Of a DNA stretch of 64,000 nt, positions 17,060-26,151 are shown piece after piece. The notes under the pieces were generated by a model. That model searched no databases. It had not been told where the DNA came from and saw only the letters and a program-made list of their open reading frames with translations. Each line of letters opens with the position of its first letter. Within the stretch, counting starts at the first letter, position 1. Origin of the DNA: Rubripirellula reticaptiva (lineage in GTDB: Bacteria > Planctomycetota > Planctomycetia > Pirellulales > Pirellulaceae). Location: contig NZ_SJPX01000002.1 of assembly GCF_007860175.1 (NCBI RefSeq), forward strand, positions 310,001-374,000. The letters are read 5' to 3'. Made by a program: the position numbers and the translations under genes.

Positions 17060-17962
17060 TCACTCATCGCGGCGATGATGCCGCGATATCCAAACGCTGC
17101 AGGGTGCGTGCCGAAGAACGTACTTCGTGGTGCTGCCCAGCAACATTTCGCCAATTAGGCTGTGTCCCGCATCGCCGACCACGACCAAGTCATCGTGATT
17201 GGTTTCGGCGGCCGTTGCGATCGCGTCGCCAATGTGGTGTACACGCGGCACCTGCAACGAGACGTTAGGCAGCGTCTGGGCAATCTCGCCAGACATTCGC
17301 TCACCTTCTAGACGAATTTTTTCAGCCACCTCGATTTCAAGCTGAGCCGTGATCGCCGAAAACGACTCGTCAAAATAGGCATAAGGCTGCGCCGCCACAC
17401 TGATCAACGAAACTTCCGTTTTGGAATCCCAGTTGAGCGACAGTTGTTCGGAAACCGCTTCTCGTGAACCATCCGATCCGTCATACGCAATCAACAACTT
17501 GGGCGGGACGCCCATCACCGGCGCATCTTCTTTGGCATTGGCACGAACGACCAATACCGAGCAAGTTGCGTGCGTGGCGACGCTGTCCGACGTGCTGCCC
17601 AACAGCAACCGGTGCAGCGTCGTATGTCCTTTGGCGCCGACCACGATCAAATCAGCCCCAATCCGCTCGGCCTCGTCCAAAATCCCAGGCACCGGGTCAC
17701 CCAACGACATGCCGATCGAAACGGTTTCGCAGACGTCGGCCAGCATCGCTCGAATGGGTTCTTGAAACGCCGCAACGCGTTCGGTCTCGCGTTTCGACCA
17801 CTCGGGATACCACGGCTCGACGCCGCTACTGTGCGGATAGCCGGGTGCAAAAGAAACGGAAAAAACAGTCACATCAAACTTCTCTTTGCCTGCCAGTTGG
17901 CTCAAGAACTTTGCCGCCACCACTGCATTGGTCGACCCATCGGTTGCCAATAAGACTTTCAT
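17060..17962 (-). CDS. Universal stress protein with two Usp domains
   Basis: A 300-aa cytoplasmic protein with tandem UspA domains. The first starts MKVLLATDGSTNAV and ends with the nucleotide-binding pattern GAKGHTTLHRLLLGSTS. The second starts KLLIAYDGSDGS and ends GDAGHSLIGEMLLGSTTKYV. Both keep the G-x2-G-x9-G-S/T pattern of ATP-binding Usps. The frame extends to 18358, but ATG 17962 begins exactly at the domain and has GGGAG upstream. Usp proteins help survival under energy limitation; nearness to the cbb3 cluster fits, but this is only association. Confidence 0.9.
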   Translation of the reverse strand: MKVLLATDGSTNAVVAAKFLSQLAGKEKFDVTVFSVSFAPGYPHSSGVEPWYPEWSKRETERVAAFQEPIRAMLADVCETVSIGMSLGDPVPGILDEAERIGADLIVVGAKGHTTLHRLLLGSTSDSVATHATCSVLVVRANAKEDAPVMGVPPKLLIAYDGSDGSREAVSEQLSLNWDSKTEVSLISVAAQPYAYFDESFSAITAQLEIEVAEKIRLEGERMSGEIAQTLPNVSLQVPRVHHIGDAIATAAETNHDDLVVVGDAGHSLIGEMLLGSTTKYVLRHAPCSVWISRHHRRDE

Positions 17963-18467
17963 AGTTGTTGCTCCCAAGGATGCACCAGCGGTGCCATTTC
18001 GTAAGCGGCTCGGCGTTTTCCGCGAGTCGCAGGTTTTCAAAGGTGTGCAACTGCACGCGCTGTGCCGATTGTGCGACACACCACGGTTAATCTCTGCAAA
18101 ACCGTCAAAGCCAGTGTGAATCGCAAATGGTCGAATTATCGAAGCACCAGCCGAGTGAGCAGTGCAGTGCATCACCGAGACGTATTGTCGCGCATTTACA
18201 GCCCTCTCGCCTGCTTCGAATTCGGATTCACGCAAAAAAAGAGAATGTTTGTTTGATCGCCAGCCATACGGTCTAGACCATGATTGCATCATTCGGATAG
18301 TACGAACTGTGCAGCGGGAATGATGGCCAAACGGCAGTTTCCGATTCGAACCGTTCACCCAGCCAACTTGGCGGAGCCGATTTGCTAGTAGGCATCGACA
18401 GCAACGGACCAGTCATCCCCCAAGCGTCTCGGCGACGAGACCTATTCTCATTTCCCGAGAGGCAACC
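17963..18467. promoter_or_regulatory. 505-nt divergent intergenic region with a leader hairpin
   Basis: This lies between the stress-protein gene (minus) and the epimerase gene (plus). At 18426-18441, GTCTCG-GCGA-CGAGAC forms a perfect 6-bp stem with a GNRA-type tetraloop, 26 nt before the epimerase start. GGTCTAGACC at 18270-18279 and ATGAT-TGC-ATCAT nearby are short palindromes. No gene is credible in this stretch. Confidence 0.35.
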
Positions 18468-19586
18468 ATGGCACACGCGCTGATAACCGGCGGTACCGGC
18501 TTTATCGGTCGCAACCTGGTCAAGCTTCTGATCCAGCGGGGCGACGACGTAACGTGCTTGGTCCGTTCCAAGTCGAGCCTCGACTCATTGGAATGGGCTT
18601 CGAGCGCCGGGAAATCGCCTCGACTGGTTTTCGGCGACGTGACCGACCGCCTTTCTGTTCGCGCCGCAGTTCAGGACGTCGACGTCGTCTATCACCTGGC
18701 CGGCGTAACGAAAGCGTTTCGCAAGTCCGCTCTATTGCCGGTCAACCAATCGGGTGTCGAACATGTTGCCGAAGCGTGTTCGGCGCAATCGGGGAAGACG
18801 ACTCTCGTTCTCGTTTCTTCGCTTGCCGCGGCAGGCCCGTCGGTCGACGGGAAGCCCAAAGTCGAATCGGATCGCTGGAACCCGGTGTCGAACTACGGAC
18901 TCAGCAAATTGGCCGGCGAAATTGCGGCTCGCCGGTACGCCGGCGAAGTACCAACAACCATTGTTCGCCCGCCGATCGTGATGGGCGAAGGGGACAGCGA
19001 CGGGCTTGAATCTTTCAAGAGCATCTCCAACTGGGGCGTCCACCTCAGTCCAGGAATGAACCCAGAAAATAACCACGTTTCACTGATCGACGCAAAAGAC
19101 TTAGCCACCGCGCTGACATTAGTGGCCGAAAAGGGCGAGCGGGTTGGATCGAAGGGTGCCGACACTTCGGCCGGCGTTTATTTTGCCGCCGCCGACGAGA
19201 TGCCAACCTACTCGGAACTTGGCCGAATGATCGGCCGCGCCGTCGGTCGCCCCAATGCCGTTGTCGTTCAGATTCCACACGCCCTGGTCTGGGCAGTCGC
19301 AGGCATTAGCGACATCGCGGGACGCATTCGCCGCCGCCCCAATATTTTGAACTGGGACAAGGCTCGCGAGGCGGTGTCCGGTTCATGGACTTGTTCTGCT
19401 GAAAAGCTGCGGCGAGACACCGGATTTGAACCGGCGCAGCCGATGTCGCTGCGACTTCGTCAGACCGCCGAATGGTATTTCTGCAATGGCTGGTTGACGG
19501 CCAGCCCAATCATCCCGATTCCACGCCGACCAACGAGTCTGGAACAGATCGGTAAAGCAGGCCACAAAAAGCTGAGCGATTCCTAA
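18468..19586 (+). CDS. NAD(P)-dependent epimerase/dehydratase (extended SDR)
   Basis: A 372-aa extended short-chain dehydrogenase/reductase. The Rossmann motif ITGGTGFIGRNL (residues 6-17) binds NAD(P), VVYHLAGVTK follows beta-4, and the catalytic pair is in NYGLSKLAGE (YxxxK). Residues 150-210 (TTIVRPPIVMGEGDSDG) and the C-terminal half fit sugar-nucleotide or isoprenoid-type epimerases, but substrate cannot be read. ATG 18468 has GAGAGG upstream. The last 40 residues are basic and less conserved. It is probably the first gene before a 306-nt gap to floA. Confidence 0.88.
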   Translation: MAHALITGGTGFIGRNLVKLLIQRGDDVTCLVRSKSSLDSLEWASSAGKSPRLVFGDVTDRLSVRAAVQDVDVVYHLAGVTKAFRKSALLPVNQSGVEHVAEACSAQSGKTTLVLVSSLAAAGPSVDGKPKVESDRWNPVSNYGLSKLAGEIAARRYAGEVPTTIVRPPIVMGEGDSDGLESFKSISNWGVHLSPGMNPENNHVSLIDAKDLATALTLVAEKGERVGSKGADTSAGVYFAAADEMPTYSELGRMIGRAVGRPNAVVVQIPHALVWAVAGISDIAGRIRRRPNILNWDKAREAVSGSWTCSAEKLRRDTGFEPAQPMSLRLRQTAEWYFCNGWLTASPIIPIPRRPTSLEQIGKAGHKKLSDS

Positions 19587-19892
19587 TCAGCACCCCCGCT
19601 GAAGTATCGCTGGGATTCCACAGCGTTCGGCGCGAGCCATCGCGTGCAGTGACACTGGGGGGGGTAATCGATGCCGCACTACGCCGCCCCGGAGGGAGTC
19701 TCGGCCGGCCACTTGCCAGAGCACCATAGCCTGTCAATTGCCCCTTCAAACGCAGTGGAAAACGACCGCGAATCACCGATCGCTCGATCGCCATGCTTGA
19801 CATTGTGCAGGGGGGCCGTGAAATTGACGGGGTTCTAGGTGTCGAGGTTTCGCGCCGCCTATCGAGATCCACTCCTTCTGCGATCGGTAACC
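19587..19892. other. 306-nt intergenic region before floA
   Basis: Short imperfect inverted repeats follow the epimerase stop (CGCTG...CAGCG near 19608), with no T tract. The region probably contains the floA promoter; no defined element was recognised. If floA uses the GTG at 19839 the gap is shorter. Confidence 0.25.
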
Positions 19893-20978
19893 ATGCTCCT
19901 AATTGCCCCGTCGTTCGACATGTTGGCCCAGCAAAAACTGCCCAACTCGGCCATGTTCGGATTGATTTTGGCCGCCGTCTTTTTCGGGTTGCTGCTGATC
20001 TTCTTTTTCGTGTTTGCACGGTACTTTGGCCTATGGATTCAGGCCAAACTGACTCGTTCGAACATCTCGTTCTTCAATTTGCTGGGCATGACGTTCCGCA
20101 AAGTGAACACTCGCGCAATCGTCCGCAGCAAAATCATGGCGACCCAGGCCGGGTTGGTGGATCCAGATTTGACCAGCGAGGCACTTGAGGCTCACTACTT
20201 AGCAGGCGGAAATGTCCAGCAGGTCATTCGAGCGCTGATCGCGGCCAAAAAAGCAAAAACGATTTCGCTGACGTTCCGCGAAGCCTCCGCGATCGACTTG
20301 GCCGGTCGGGACGTCTTGGAAGCGGTAAAAACCAGCGTGTATCCGAAAGTCATCGATTGCCCGCCGCGTGGAGCCGCCAAGCCATCGCTCGACGCGGTTG
20401 CGAAGGACGGTATCCAATTAAAGGTCAAGGCACGTGTAACGGTGCGAGCCAACTTGCAACAGTTGATTGGTGGTGCGACCGAAGAAACGATCATCGCGCG
20501 AGTCGGCGAAGGTATCGTCAGTGCGATCGGAAGTGCGGCCAGTCACAAAGCGGTGCTGGAAAACCCAGACGTGATCAGCAAAGCGGTGCTGGCCAAGCGA
20601 CTCGATTCGCAAACCGCATTCGAAATCGTCTCGATCGACATCGCTGACATCGACGTGGGTGCGAATATCGGCGCTCGTTTGCAGGCCGACCAAGCCGAGG
20701 CGGATACGCAAGTTGCTCGCGCACGGGCCGAAGGCAAACGTGCCGCCGCGGTCGCCGAGGAACAAGAAAACCAGGCCAAGATTCAAGAGAGCAAGGCACA
20801 AGTGGTACTAGCCCAAGCTGCCGTTCCTCGCGCGATGGCCGAGGCGTTTCGCAGTGGCAACTTGAACATTCTGGATTATTACAAGCTTCAAAATGTGAAC
20901 GCTGACACTGAAATGCGTCGATCGCTGTCGTTAAGTGCCACCGCGTCGGCCGAGTCTCGCGAACCGACCGGCTCTTAA
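19893..20978 (+). CDS. floA: Flotillin-like protein FloA
   Basis: A 361-aa SPFH-family protein matching bacterial FloA (YqfA), which organises functional membrane microdomains. An N-terminal membrane helix ([20 protein letters not shown]) is followed by [28 protein letters not shown] and then the SPFH core. The core contains [30 protein letters not shown] (split here as [11 protein letters not shown] and [15 protein letters not shown]). A C-terminal helical region is rich in Ala, Glu and Gln. I chose ATG 19893; a GTG at 19839 would add 18 residues. No NfeD partner is adjacent in the window, which is unusual for this family. Confidence 0.92.
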   Translation: MLLIAPSFDMLAQQKLPNSAMFGLILAAVFFGLLLIFFFVFARYFGLWIQAKLTRSNISFFNLLGMTFRKVNTRAIVRSKIMATQAGLVDPDLTSEALEAHYLAGGNVQQVIRALIAAKKAKTISLTFREASAIDLAGRDVLEAVKTSVYPKVIDCPPRGAAKPSLDAVAKDGIQLKVKARVTVRANLQQLIGGATEETIIARVGEGIVSAIGSAASHKAVLENPDVISKAVLAKRLDSQTAFEIVSIDIADIDVGANIGARLQADQAEADTQVARARAEGKRAAAVAEEQENQAKIQESKAQVVLAQAAVPRAMAEAFRSGNLNILDYYKLQNVNADTEMRRSLSLSATASAESREPTGS

Positions 20979-21060
20979 TTCTCAATTGCTGTCACGAGCT
21001 TTACGGTCATCGCGGCCTATTGTCTTTCAATACTTCACCACTTCGCAAAAGCCAATTCAC

Positions 21061-21492
21061 ATGTCGGGCGATCTCGAAGACTTTCTGCGACGTGCTGCCC
21101 AACGAAGGCAAGCGAAAGCGGCAGAGCAGGCCGATTCAGCTTCGGTCCGTCGACCACCCCAATATTCGGACAGCCGATCTGAGCGCAACCCACAAATCGA
21201 GGACATCGACGAAATACTGACAGCGGAAATCGTCGAAGAAGACGACGGATCCTCGATCGCAGCGCGGATGCATCGACTCGAAGAAGCTAAACGAGTGGCC
21301 AGCGAGCTGGAAAAAGCGTCAGCGGCTCAAATGCGAAAGGCGCGCGGCATGCTACCTCGCCAAAAATTGGAAACCAAAGCGTTCACCGGAAACCCAGTCC
21401 AAGACTTGCTCGATGCGCTGCAGCGTCCGGGCGGAGTTCAACAAGCGATTTTGCTCAAAGAAATTCTCGATCGTCCGGTAGATCGTTGGTAG
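21061..21492 (+). CDS. Uncharacterised 143-aa protein between floA and a glycosyltransferase
   Basis: I do not recognise a family. The frame is open from 20935, but ATG 21061 gives a natural start (SGDLEDFLRRAAQRR). The protein is hydrophilic with no signal or membrane segment. An N-terminal basic helix is followed by an acidic stretch (EDIDEILTAEIVEEDDG), a long Ala/Glu/Arg helix that may be a coiled coil (about 70-100), and a conserved-looking C-terminus (DLLDALQRPGGVQQAILLKE) ending in Trp. Its stop overlaps the next gene's TTG start by 7 nt. Co-transcription with floA suggests a related role, unproven. Confidence 0.7.
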   Translation: MSGDLEDFLRRAAQRRQAKAAEQADSASVRRPPQYSDSRSERNPQIEDIDEILTAEIVEEDDGSSIAARMHRLEEAKRVASELEKASAAQMRKARGMLPRQKLETKAFTGNPVQDLLDALQRPGGVQQAILLKEILDRPVDRW

Positions 21493-22256
21493 TCGATTCG
21501 AACCTGCAAAATCCCGACTCGCCCAACGACAGCTCGACTTCTTATCGTGTGTTGATCGGCGTCTGCACGTTAAATGAAGTCGACAACATCGAGACGATGG
21601 TGACTCGATTGCGGGCTGCAATTCCCACAGCCGATATCCTTGTTGTTGACGACCGATCCACCGATGGCACATCGCAAAAAGTCGAAGCCATGGTCAACCA
21701 AGACGATCAGGTTGCCTTGATCATTCGCCAAGACCGTGGCCTGGGTGGCGCAATTAGGCACGCGATGCAAGCAGCGGTCGATGGCGGCTATGACTTTTTC
21801 TTGAACCTGGATGGCGACCTGAGTCATGACCCCGACCAATTGTCGGCACTGCTTCGCCGCGCGACAAGCGCCCCGACCGTCGACGTGGTGATCGGGTCTC
21901 GATATGTCGACGGTGGATCAATCACCGGCTGGCCGCTTCGACGCCGCATGATGAGCCGGATGGTGAACAAGTTTGCGACGTTGTGCCTGCGGTTGCCGGT
22001 CAAGGACTGCAGCGGTTCGATGCGTTGCTATCGAGTTTCAACGCTAAAACGAATGGGATTAGAAACTCTTCGCAGCAACGGCTACGCTGTTTTGGAAGAG
22101 ATCCTTGTGCGGCTGAATCGTGACGGCGCCGCCATGGCAGAAGTCCCGATCACGTTTACCGATCGCACGATGGGCGAGAGCAAGTTGACGATCCGCGAAG
22201 CGGCCCGTTCGACTGGGCAAATGCTGGCGATGGCTCTAAAACGCGAAACGAACTAA
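21486..22256 (+). CDS. Family 2 glycosyltransferase, polyprenyl-phosphate mannosyltransferase-like
   Basis: A 256-aa GT2 enzyme of the dolichyl/polyprenyl-phosphate sugar synthase type, with no C-terminal membrane domain. Motifs: VCTLNEVDNIETMV, VDDRSTDGTSQ, LNLDGDLSHDPDQL (metal-binding DxD-like), GSRYVDGGSI, SNGYAVLEEI and DRTMGESKL. It would transfer a sugar from a nucleotide donor to a lipid phosphate at the membrane surface. The TTG at 21486 overlaps the upstream stop by 7 nt; a GTG at 21549 is an alternative. The link to the preceding unknown gene is translational coupling. Confidence 0.87.
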   Translation: MVVDSNLQNPDSPNDSSTSYRVLIGVCTLNEVDNIETMVTRLRAAIPTADILVVDDRSTDGTSQKVEAMVNQDDQVALIIRQDRGLGGAIRHAMQAAVDGGYDFFLNLDGDLSHDPDQLSALLRRATSAPTVDVVIGSRYVDGGSITGWPLRRRMMSRMVNKFATLCLRLPVKDCSGSMRCYRVSTLKRMGLETLRSNGYAVLEEILVRLNRDGAAMAEVPITFTDRTMGESKLTIREAARSTGQMLAMALKRETN

Positions 22257-22384
22257 CTAAGTTGTCGTTTTTTGTACCTTTTTGGACGAAAAATGACTTC
22301 TTCGTTAGAATACAGGCACTTCCCTTTTCTTAGCTGACCGAACTCCGATTGAACTCGGTCACGCCGCTTCTGTCTGGTTTCACT

Positions 22385-23848
22385 ATGTCGCCCGTAATCT
22401 CTCGACGCACTGCGCTTCGTGGCCTTGGCACCGCGGTAGCGCTGCCGTGGTTGGAGGCAATGCATCGAACGACCGCGATTGCAGCAACGCCCGCCAAACC
22501 ACCTGTCCGGATGGGGTTTTTCTACGTGCCCAACGGCGTTCACATGCCCGAATGGCGTCCCAGTGATGGGAAGCCTAGCGATGAGCAGCCGAGTGATCCC
22601 AAACGCAGAATCAGCGAACATGCACTGACGAATTTGCCAGCGATCTTGAAACCGCTCGAGCAAAATAAAGTCTCCGATCATGTCGTCGTGCTCAGCAACC
22701 TTGAAGCCAAGCACTGTTTCGCCAAAGGTGCCGGACACGAACCGGCTGGCGGCGGCTTCTTGGTCGGCGCTCAATGCAAACACTCCGAAGAACCCGAAGT
22801 CGGCGGCATCTCGGTCGATCAACTCGCTGCGCGCAAGATTGGCGTGCGCACACCGGTCGATTCGCTTGCCCTCGGTATCGACCCGGGCCACCGCGGCGAC
22901 CACGGATTTAGCGGAACGTATCTGTCGCACATCTCGTGGCGCACCCGCACGATGCCGTCCACGTTGGAATTGAATCCAAAAGAACTTTTCACTCGCTTGT
23001 TCCGGAACTCAAAACCGCGACGGCCCAATTGGAATGCTGCGCCGGTTGCCGAATCAATCACGGACACAGATCCCGTTCGCGCCAGCATCCTGGATTTGAT
23101 CCAGGAAGACACACGTTCGTTGCAACGTCAACTTGGGTTCGCCGACCAACGGCGGCTAGAAGAATACCTCGAGGGATTGCGTGGTATTGAAAAGCGAATC
23201 GCCACACACGAAGCCGACCCGCAGTCGCATCACCACCGGTCATTCAATGAAGATCCGACAAATCGCGCGCTGCATGACGGCGAATCGGCCGACCACATTC
23301 CCGAGCTGATCATTCCCGACGGACGCGGCATCCCCGCGGTCTACTCCGAACACGTTGATCTGATGCTGGACATCATGACATTGGCTTTTCAAACCGATAC
23401 GACGCGAATCTCGTCGTTCATGTTCTCGTACGAAAAGTCAGGTCGTTCCTATCCGGATATCGAAGCTCCCGGATCGCATCACTCAACGTCTCACCATCAA
23501 GACCAAGCCGCCAAACACGCCGAGCTTGTCCGCATCAACGCGCACCATGTTGAACTGTTCGCTCGGATGCTGCATCGCATGTCGCAAATCGACGAGGGTG
23601 GCTCGACCCTGCTCGACAACGTCGCACTGCTTTACGGCAGCGGCATCAGCGATGGAAACAAACACAACCACGATGACTTGCCTGTCATGGTGGCGGGTGG
23701 TGGCGGTGGCTCGTTTCGCGGCGGACGCCACGTCTCGCTCGACAAACCTACGCCAATTTGCAACGTGTACTTGGAAATGCTGCGTGCGGCGGGCATCAAC
23801 CAAGAATCGTTCGGCGACAGCACGGACGGGTTCTCGAAACTGACCTGA
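22385..23848 (+). CDS. DUF1552 domain-containing Tat-exported protein (copy 1)
   Basis: A 487-aa member of DUF1552, a family found mainly in planctomycetes and related bacteria and usually paired with DUF1592 cytochromes; the reaction is unknown. The N-terminus has ISRRTALRGLGTAVALP, a twin-arginine signal. Then come RMGFFYVPNGVHMPEW, ETDTTRIS-like TDTTRISSFMFSYEKSG, SHHSTSHHQDQ and GSGISDGNKHNHDDLP. A short insertion repeats S-D-x-K/Q-P (residues about 47-65). The start is ATG 22385; an upstream TTG is unlikely. The next gene begins 1 nt after the stop. Confidence 0.9.
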   Translation: MSPVISRRTALRGLGTAVALPWLEAMHRTTAIAATPAKPPVRMGFFYVPNGVHMPEWRPSDGKPSDEQPSDPKRRISEHALTNLPAILKPLEQNKVSDHVVVLSNLEAKHCFAKGAGHEPAGGGFLVGAQCKHSEEPEVGGISVDQLAARKIGVRTPVDSLALGIDPGHRGDHGFSGTYLSHISWRTRTMPSTLELNPKELFTRLFRNSKPRRPNWNAAPVAESITDTDPVRASILDLIQEDTRSLQRQLGFADQRRLEEYLEGLRGIEKRIATHEADPQSHHHRSFNEDPTNRALHDGESADHIPELIIPDGRGIPAVYSEHVDLMLDIMTLAFQTDTTRISSFMFSYEKSGRSYPDIEAPGSHHSTSHHQDQAAKHAELVRINAHHVELFARMLHRMSQIDEGGSTLLDNVALLYGSGISDGNKHNHDDLPVMVAGGGGGSFRGGRHVSLDKPTPICNVYLEMLRAAGINQESFGDSTDGFSKLT

Positions 23849-23849
23849 T

Positions 23850-25880
23850 ATGAATCGTTTGTTGCCTGAGTTTACGTGCTGTATCTCTCCGTGTCGTGTC
23901 TCTGCGCGGTTTATCCTTACACGTCGTATCTTGGGGTCGTTCTTTCTGCTGACCGGCTTGGCTTTTCCTGCATGGTCCGACGAGAGCGAACTTGCGTTGT
24001 CGTGGGACCGCACGATCCAGCCCCTGGTCGGTCGGCACTGCTACCACTGCCATCGCGATAGCGACGTCAGTGGCAACGTGAATTTGCAGCGAGACGAAAA
24101 CCCTCGCATGATCGTCCGCAACCGCAAGAAATGGGAAACCGTTCTGCAAGTGTTGCGATCCGAAGAAATGCCGCCTGAAGAGGGGCGGACCCTTAAGTCC
24201 GAAGATCGCGAAAAAATCATCACCTTTCTAGACACGCAGCTAGGTGAAATCGACTGCAGTACGTTGAAAGATCCCGGCACACCAGCGGCCCGCCGTTTGA
24301 CTCGGCATGAGTACAACCTAGCGGTCGAAGACCTAACCGGATTGCCGATCCGGCCAGCGACTAATTTCCCCCCCGAACCCATCAGCTTTGGTTTTGTCGG
24401 AATCGGCGCAGCAACAGGATTGACGCCCGTCGAAGTCAACCACTATTACGCCGCAGCCGACTCGGTCGCCGACGCACTGGTGCTGGCAGCCGAGACGGAC
24501 AAGAAACTCAGTGATCATTTCTTTGGCCCGTATGAAGACTTTGATCAAGACTCGGATCAAGCTCCTAAACACAAATCCGCATCGGATCGACTGCGTCGGT
24601 TCGCCGACCGTGCATTCCGGCGTCCGGCCGACCAATCGTTCCTGGATGGACTCGATCTGATCTACCTGCAATCCATCCAGCACAGCGAACAGGACGCAGC
24701 AAACAGCGACATTACTGTCACCAACGATGAAAGGCACGTTCGGGCAATGCGCGACGCGATGTCCGCAGTATTGATGTCGCCACGGTTCTTCATGCGAATC
24801 GAGACACCGCCCGGCAATCCCGGAATCGATGATCCTACTATTGCCGAAGCCTACCCAGTCGATGCCTACGACTATGCGTCGCGATTGAGCTATTTCTTGT
24901 GGTCCTCGCCACCAGACGAAGAGTTACGGCAATTAGCCGAGACTGGACAACTGACGGATCCGGTGATTGCCAAACAGCAGGTCGAGAGAATGTTAAAGGA
25001 CCGCCGGACGGCCGACGGATTGGTGCGAGGTTTTTTTGCTCAGTGGTTACAGTTTGATCGGTTGCCGACGCATCAAGTCGACTCCACTGCCTTTCCGGAA
25101 GCAACCACGTCGATGTTGCGATCGATGCGCCGGGAAGTCGAACGCGTGTTGACAGAGATCATCCGCAAGAATCGACCGATCACCGACATCATCGACTGCA
25201 ACTACACCTTCGTCGATACACGTCTTGCCGATTTCTATGGGCTTACGCCAATCAACGAACCAGGATTCCACCGCGTCTCGCTAAGCGATCGACGTCGCGG
25301 CGGCCTCGTAGTTTCAGCGGCGCTGCTGACATTGCAATCGGATCCGGCGCGAACCAACGTTCCCCGACGAGGTAACTACATTGCCGGCACCTTCTTTGGC
25401 GACCCGCCACCTCCGCCACCGCCCGATGTTCCTGAATTGATAACCGATGACGAAAACGCCAAGTCGGTGACACTGCGAGAGCTATTGGAAAAGCATCGCG
25501 AAAGTCCGCAGTGTGCAACGTGTCATGCCCAAATGGATCCCATTGGATTCGCGCTGGAAAACTACGATGCCATCGGACGCTGGCGGACCGAGGATGCTGG
25601 ACAACCGATCGACCCTTCGGGCGAACTACCCAACGATGTTAAATTCAGCGGGCCCGAAGGCTTGAAGGATTTGTTACTGGCTCGAAAAGAAGACATGTCC
25701 AAGGCTCTGATCGAAAACCTGATGATTTACGCGCTCGGTCGCGGGCCACGCGAAGTCGATCCCTGCGTGGTTGAGGACGCACTTGATTCGCTAGCCGAGA
25801 ACGAAGACCGATTCTCATCACTGATTCTAACGATCACCCAGAGTTTCCCGTTCACCCATCGATCCGACTTTGCTTTTTAG
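23850..25880 (+). CDS. DUF1592-family multidomain secreted cytochrome-like protein
   Basis: A 676-aa exported protein with planctomycete cytochrome-associated domains in the usual order. An N-terminal signal (about 25-45) precedes a c-type haem site HCYHCH. LTRHEYNLAVEDLTGL is DUF1587, RFADRAFRRPAD is DUF1595-like, YASRLSYFLWSSPPDEEL is DUF1592, and RGNYIAGTFFGDPPPPPP is DUF1588 with a second haem site, CATCH. ENLMIYALGRGPREVD is DUF1585. It probably acts with the DUF1552 protein encoded 1 nt upstream in a periplasmic redox or degradation process; no substrate is known. The ATG at 23850 starts immediately after the upstream TGA. Confidence 0.92.
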   Translation: MNRLLPEFTCCISPCRVSARFILTRRILGSFFLLTGLAFPAWSDESELALSWDRTIQPLVGRHCYHCHRDSDVSGNVNLQRDENPRMIVRNRKKWETVLQVLRSEEMPPEEGRTLKSEDREKIITFLDTQLGEIDCSTLKDPGTPAARRLTRHEYNLAVEDLTGLPIRPATNFPPEPISFGFVGIGAATGLTPVEVNHYYAAADSVADALVLAAETDKKLSDHFFGPYEDFDQDSDQAPKHKSASDRLRRFADRAFRRPADQSFLDGLDLIYLQSIQHSEQDAANSDITVTNDERHVRAMRDAMSAVLMSPRFFMRIETPPGNPGIDDPTIAEAYPVDAYDYASRLSYFLWSSPPDEELRQLAETGQLTDPVIAKQQVERMLKDRRTADGLVRGFFAQWLQFDRLPTHQVDSTAFPEATTSMLRSMRREVERVLTEIIRKNRPITDIIDCNYTFVDTRLADFYGLTPINEPGFHRVSLSDRRRGGLVVSAALLTLQSDPARTNVPRRGNYIAGTFFGDPPPPPPPDVPELITDDENAKSVTLRELLEKHRESPQCATCHAQMDPIGFALENYDAIGRWRTEDAGQPIDPSGELPNDVKFSGPEGLKDLLLARKEDMSKALIENLMIYALGRGPREVDPCVVEDALDSLAENEDRFSSLILTITQSFPFTHRSDFAF

Positions 25881-26100
25881 GCTTCCATGACTCATCGACT
25901 GAGCATCGCGTGATCAATGATTCGGTCAAACTCTGTTGGGGGTAGTTTCGACTTGGAGTGGAATCGCAACCCAGGGTGTGTTAGCTACGAAGCGCCCCTG
26001 GCGCCAAGGAATCTAAAGCCGTTGGCGTATCAGTCCAGTCGTAGGCATTGTGAGCTTGGCGTAACCGGTGCAATGATCATTTTCTTTGCGAAACGTAATG

Positions 26101-26106
26101 TATAAT
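26101..26106 (+). promoter_or_regulatory. Possible -10 element
   Basis: A perfect TATAAT lies 45 nt before the second DUF1552 start, in a 271-nt gap after the DUF1592 gene and within a locally AT-rich stretch. No good -35 hexamer is visible at 16-18 nt. It suggests that the second DUF1552 gene has its own promoter. Confidence 0.4.
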
Positions 26107-26151
26107 TGTCGTAGAGCGTGATATTCACCTGAACTCGACAAAGGTTAACTG

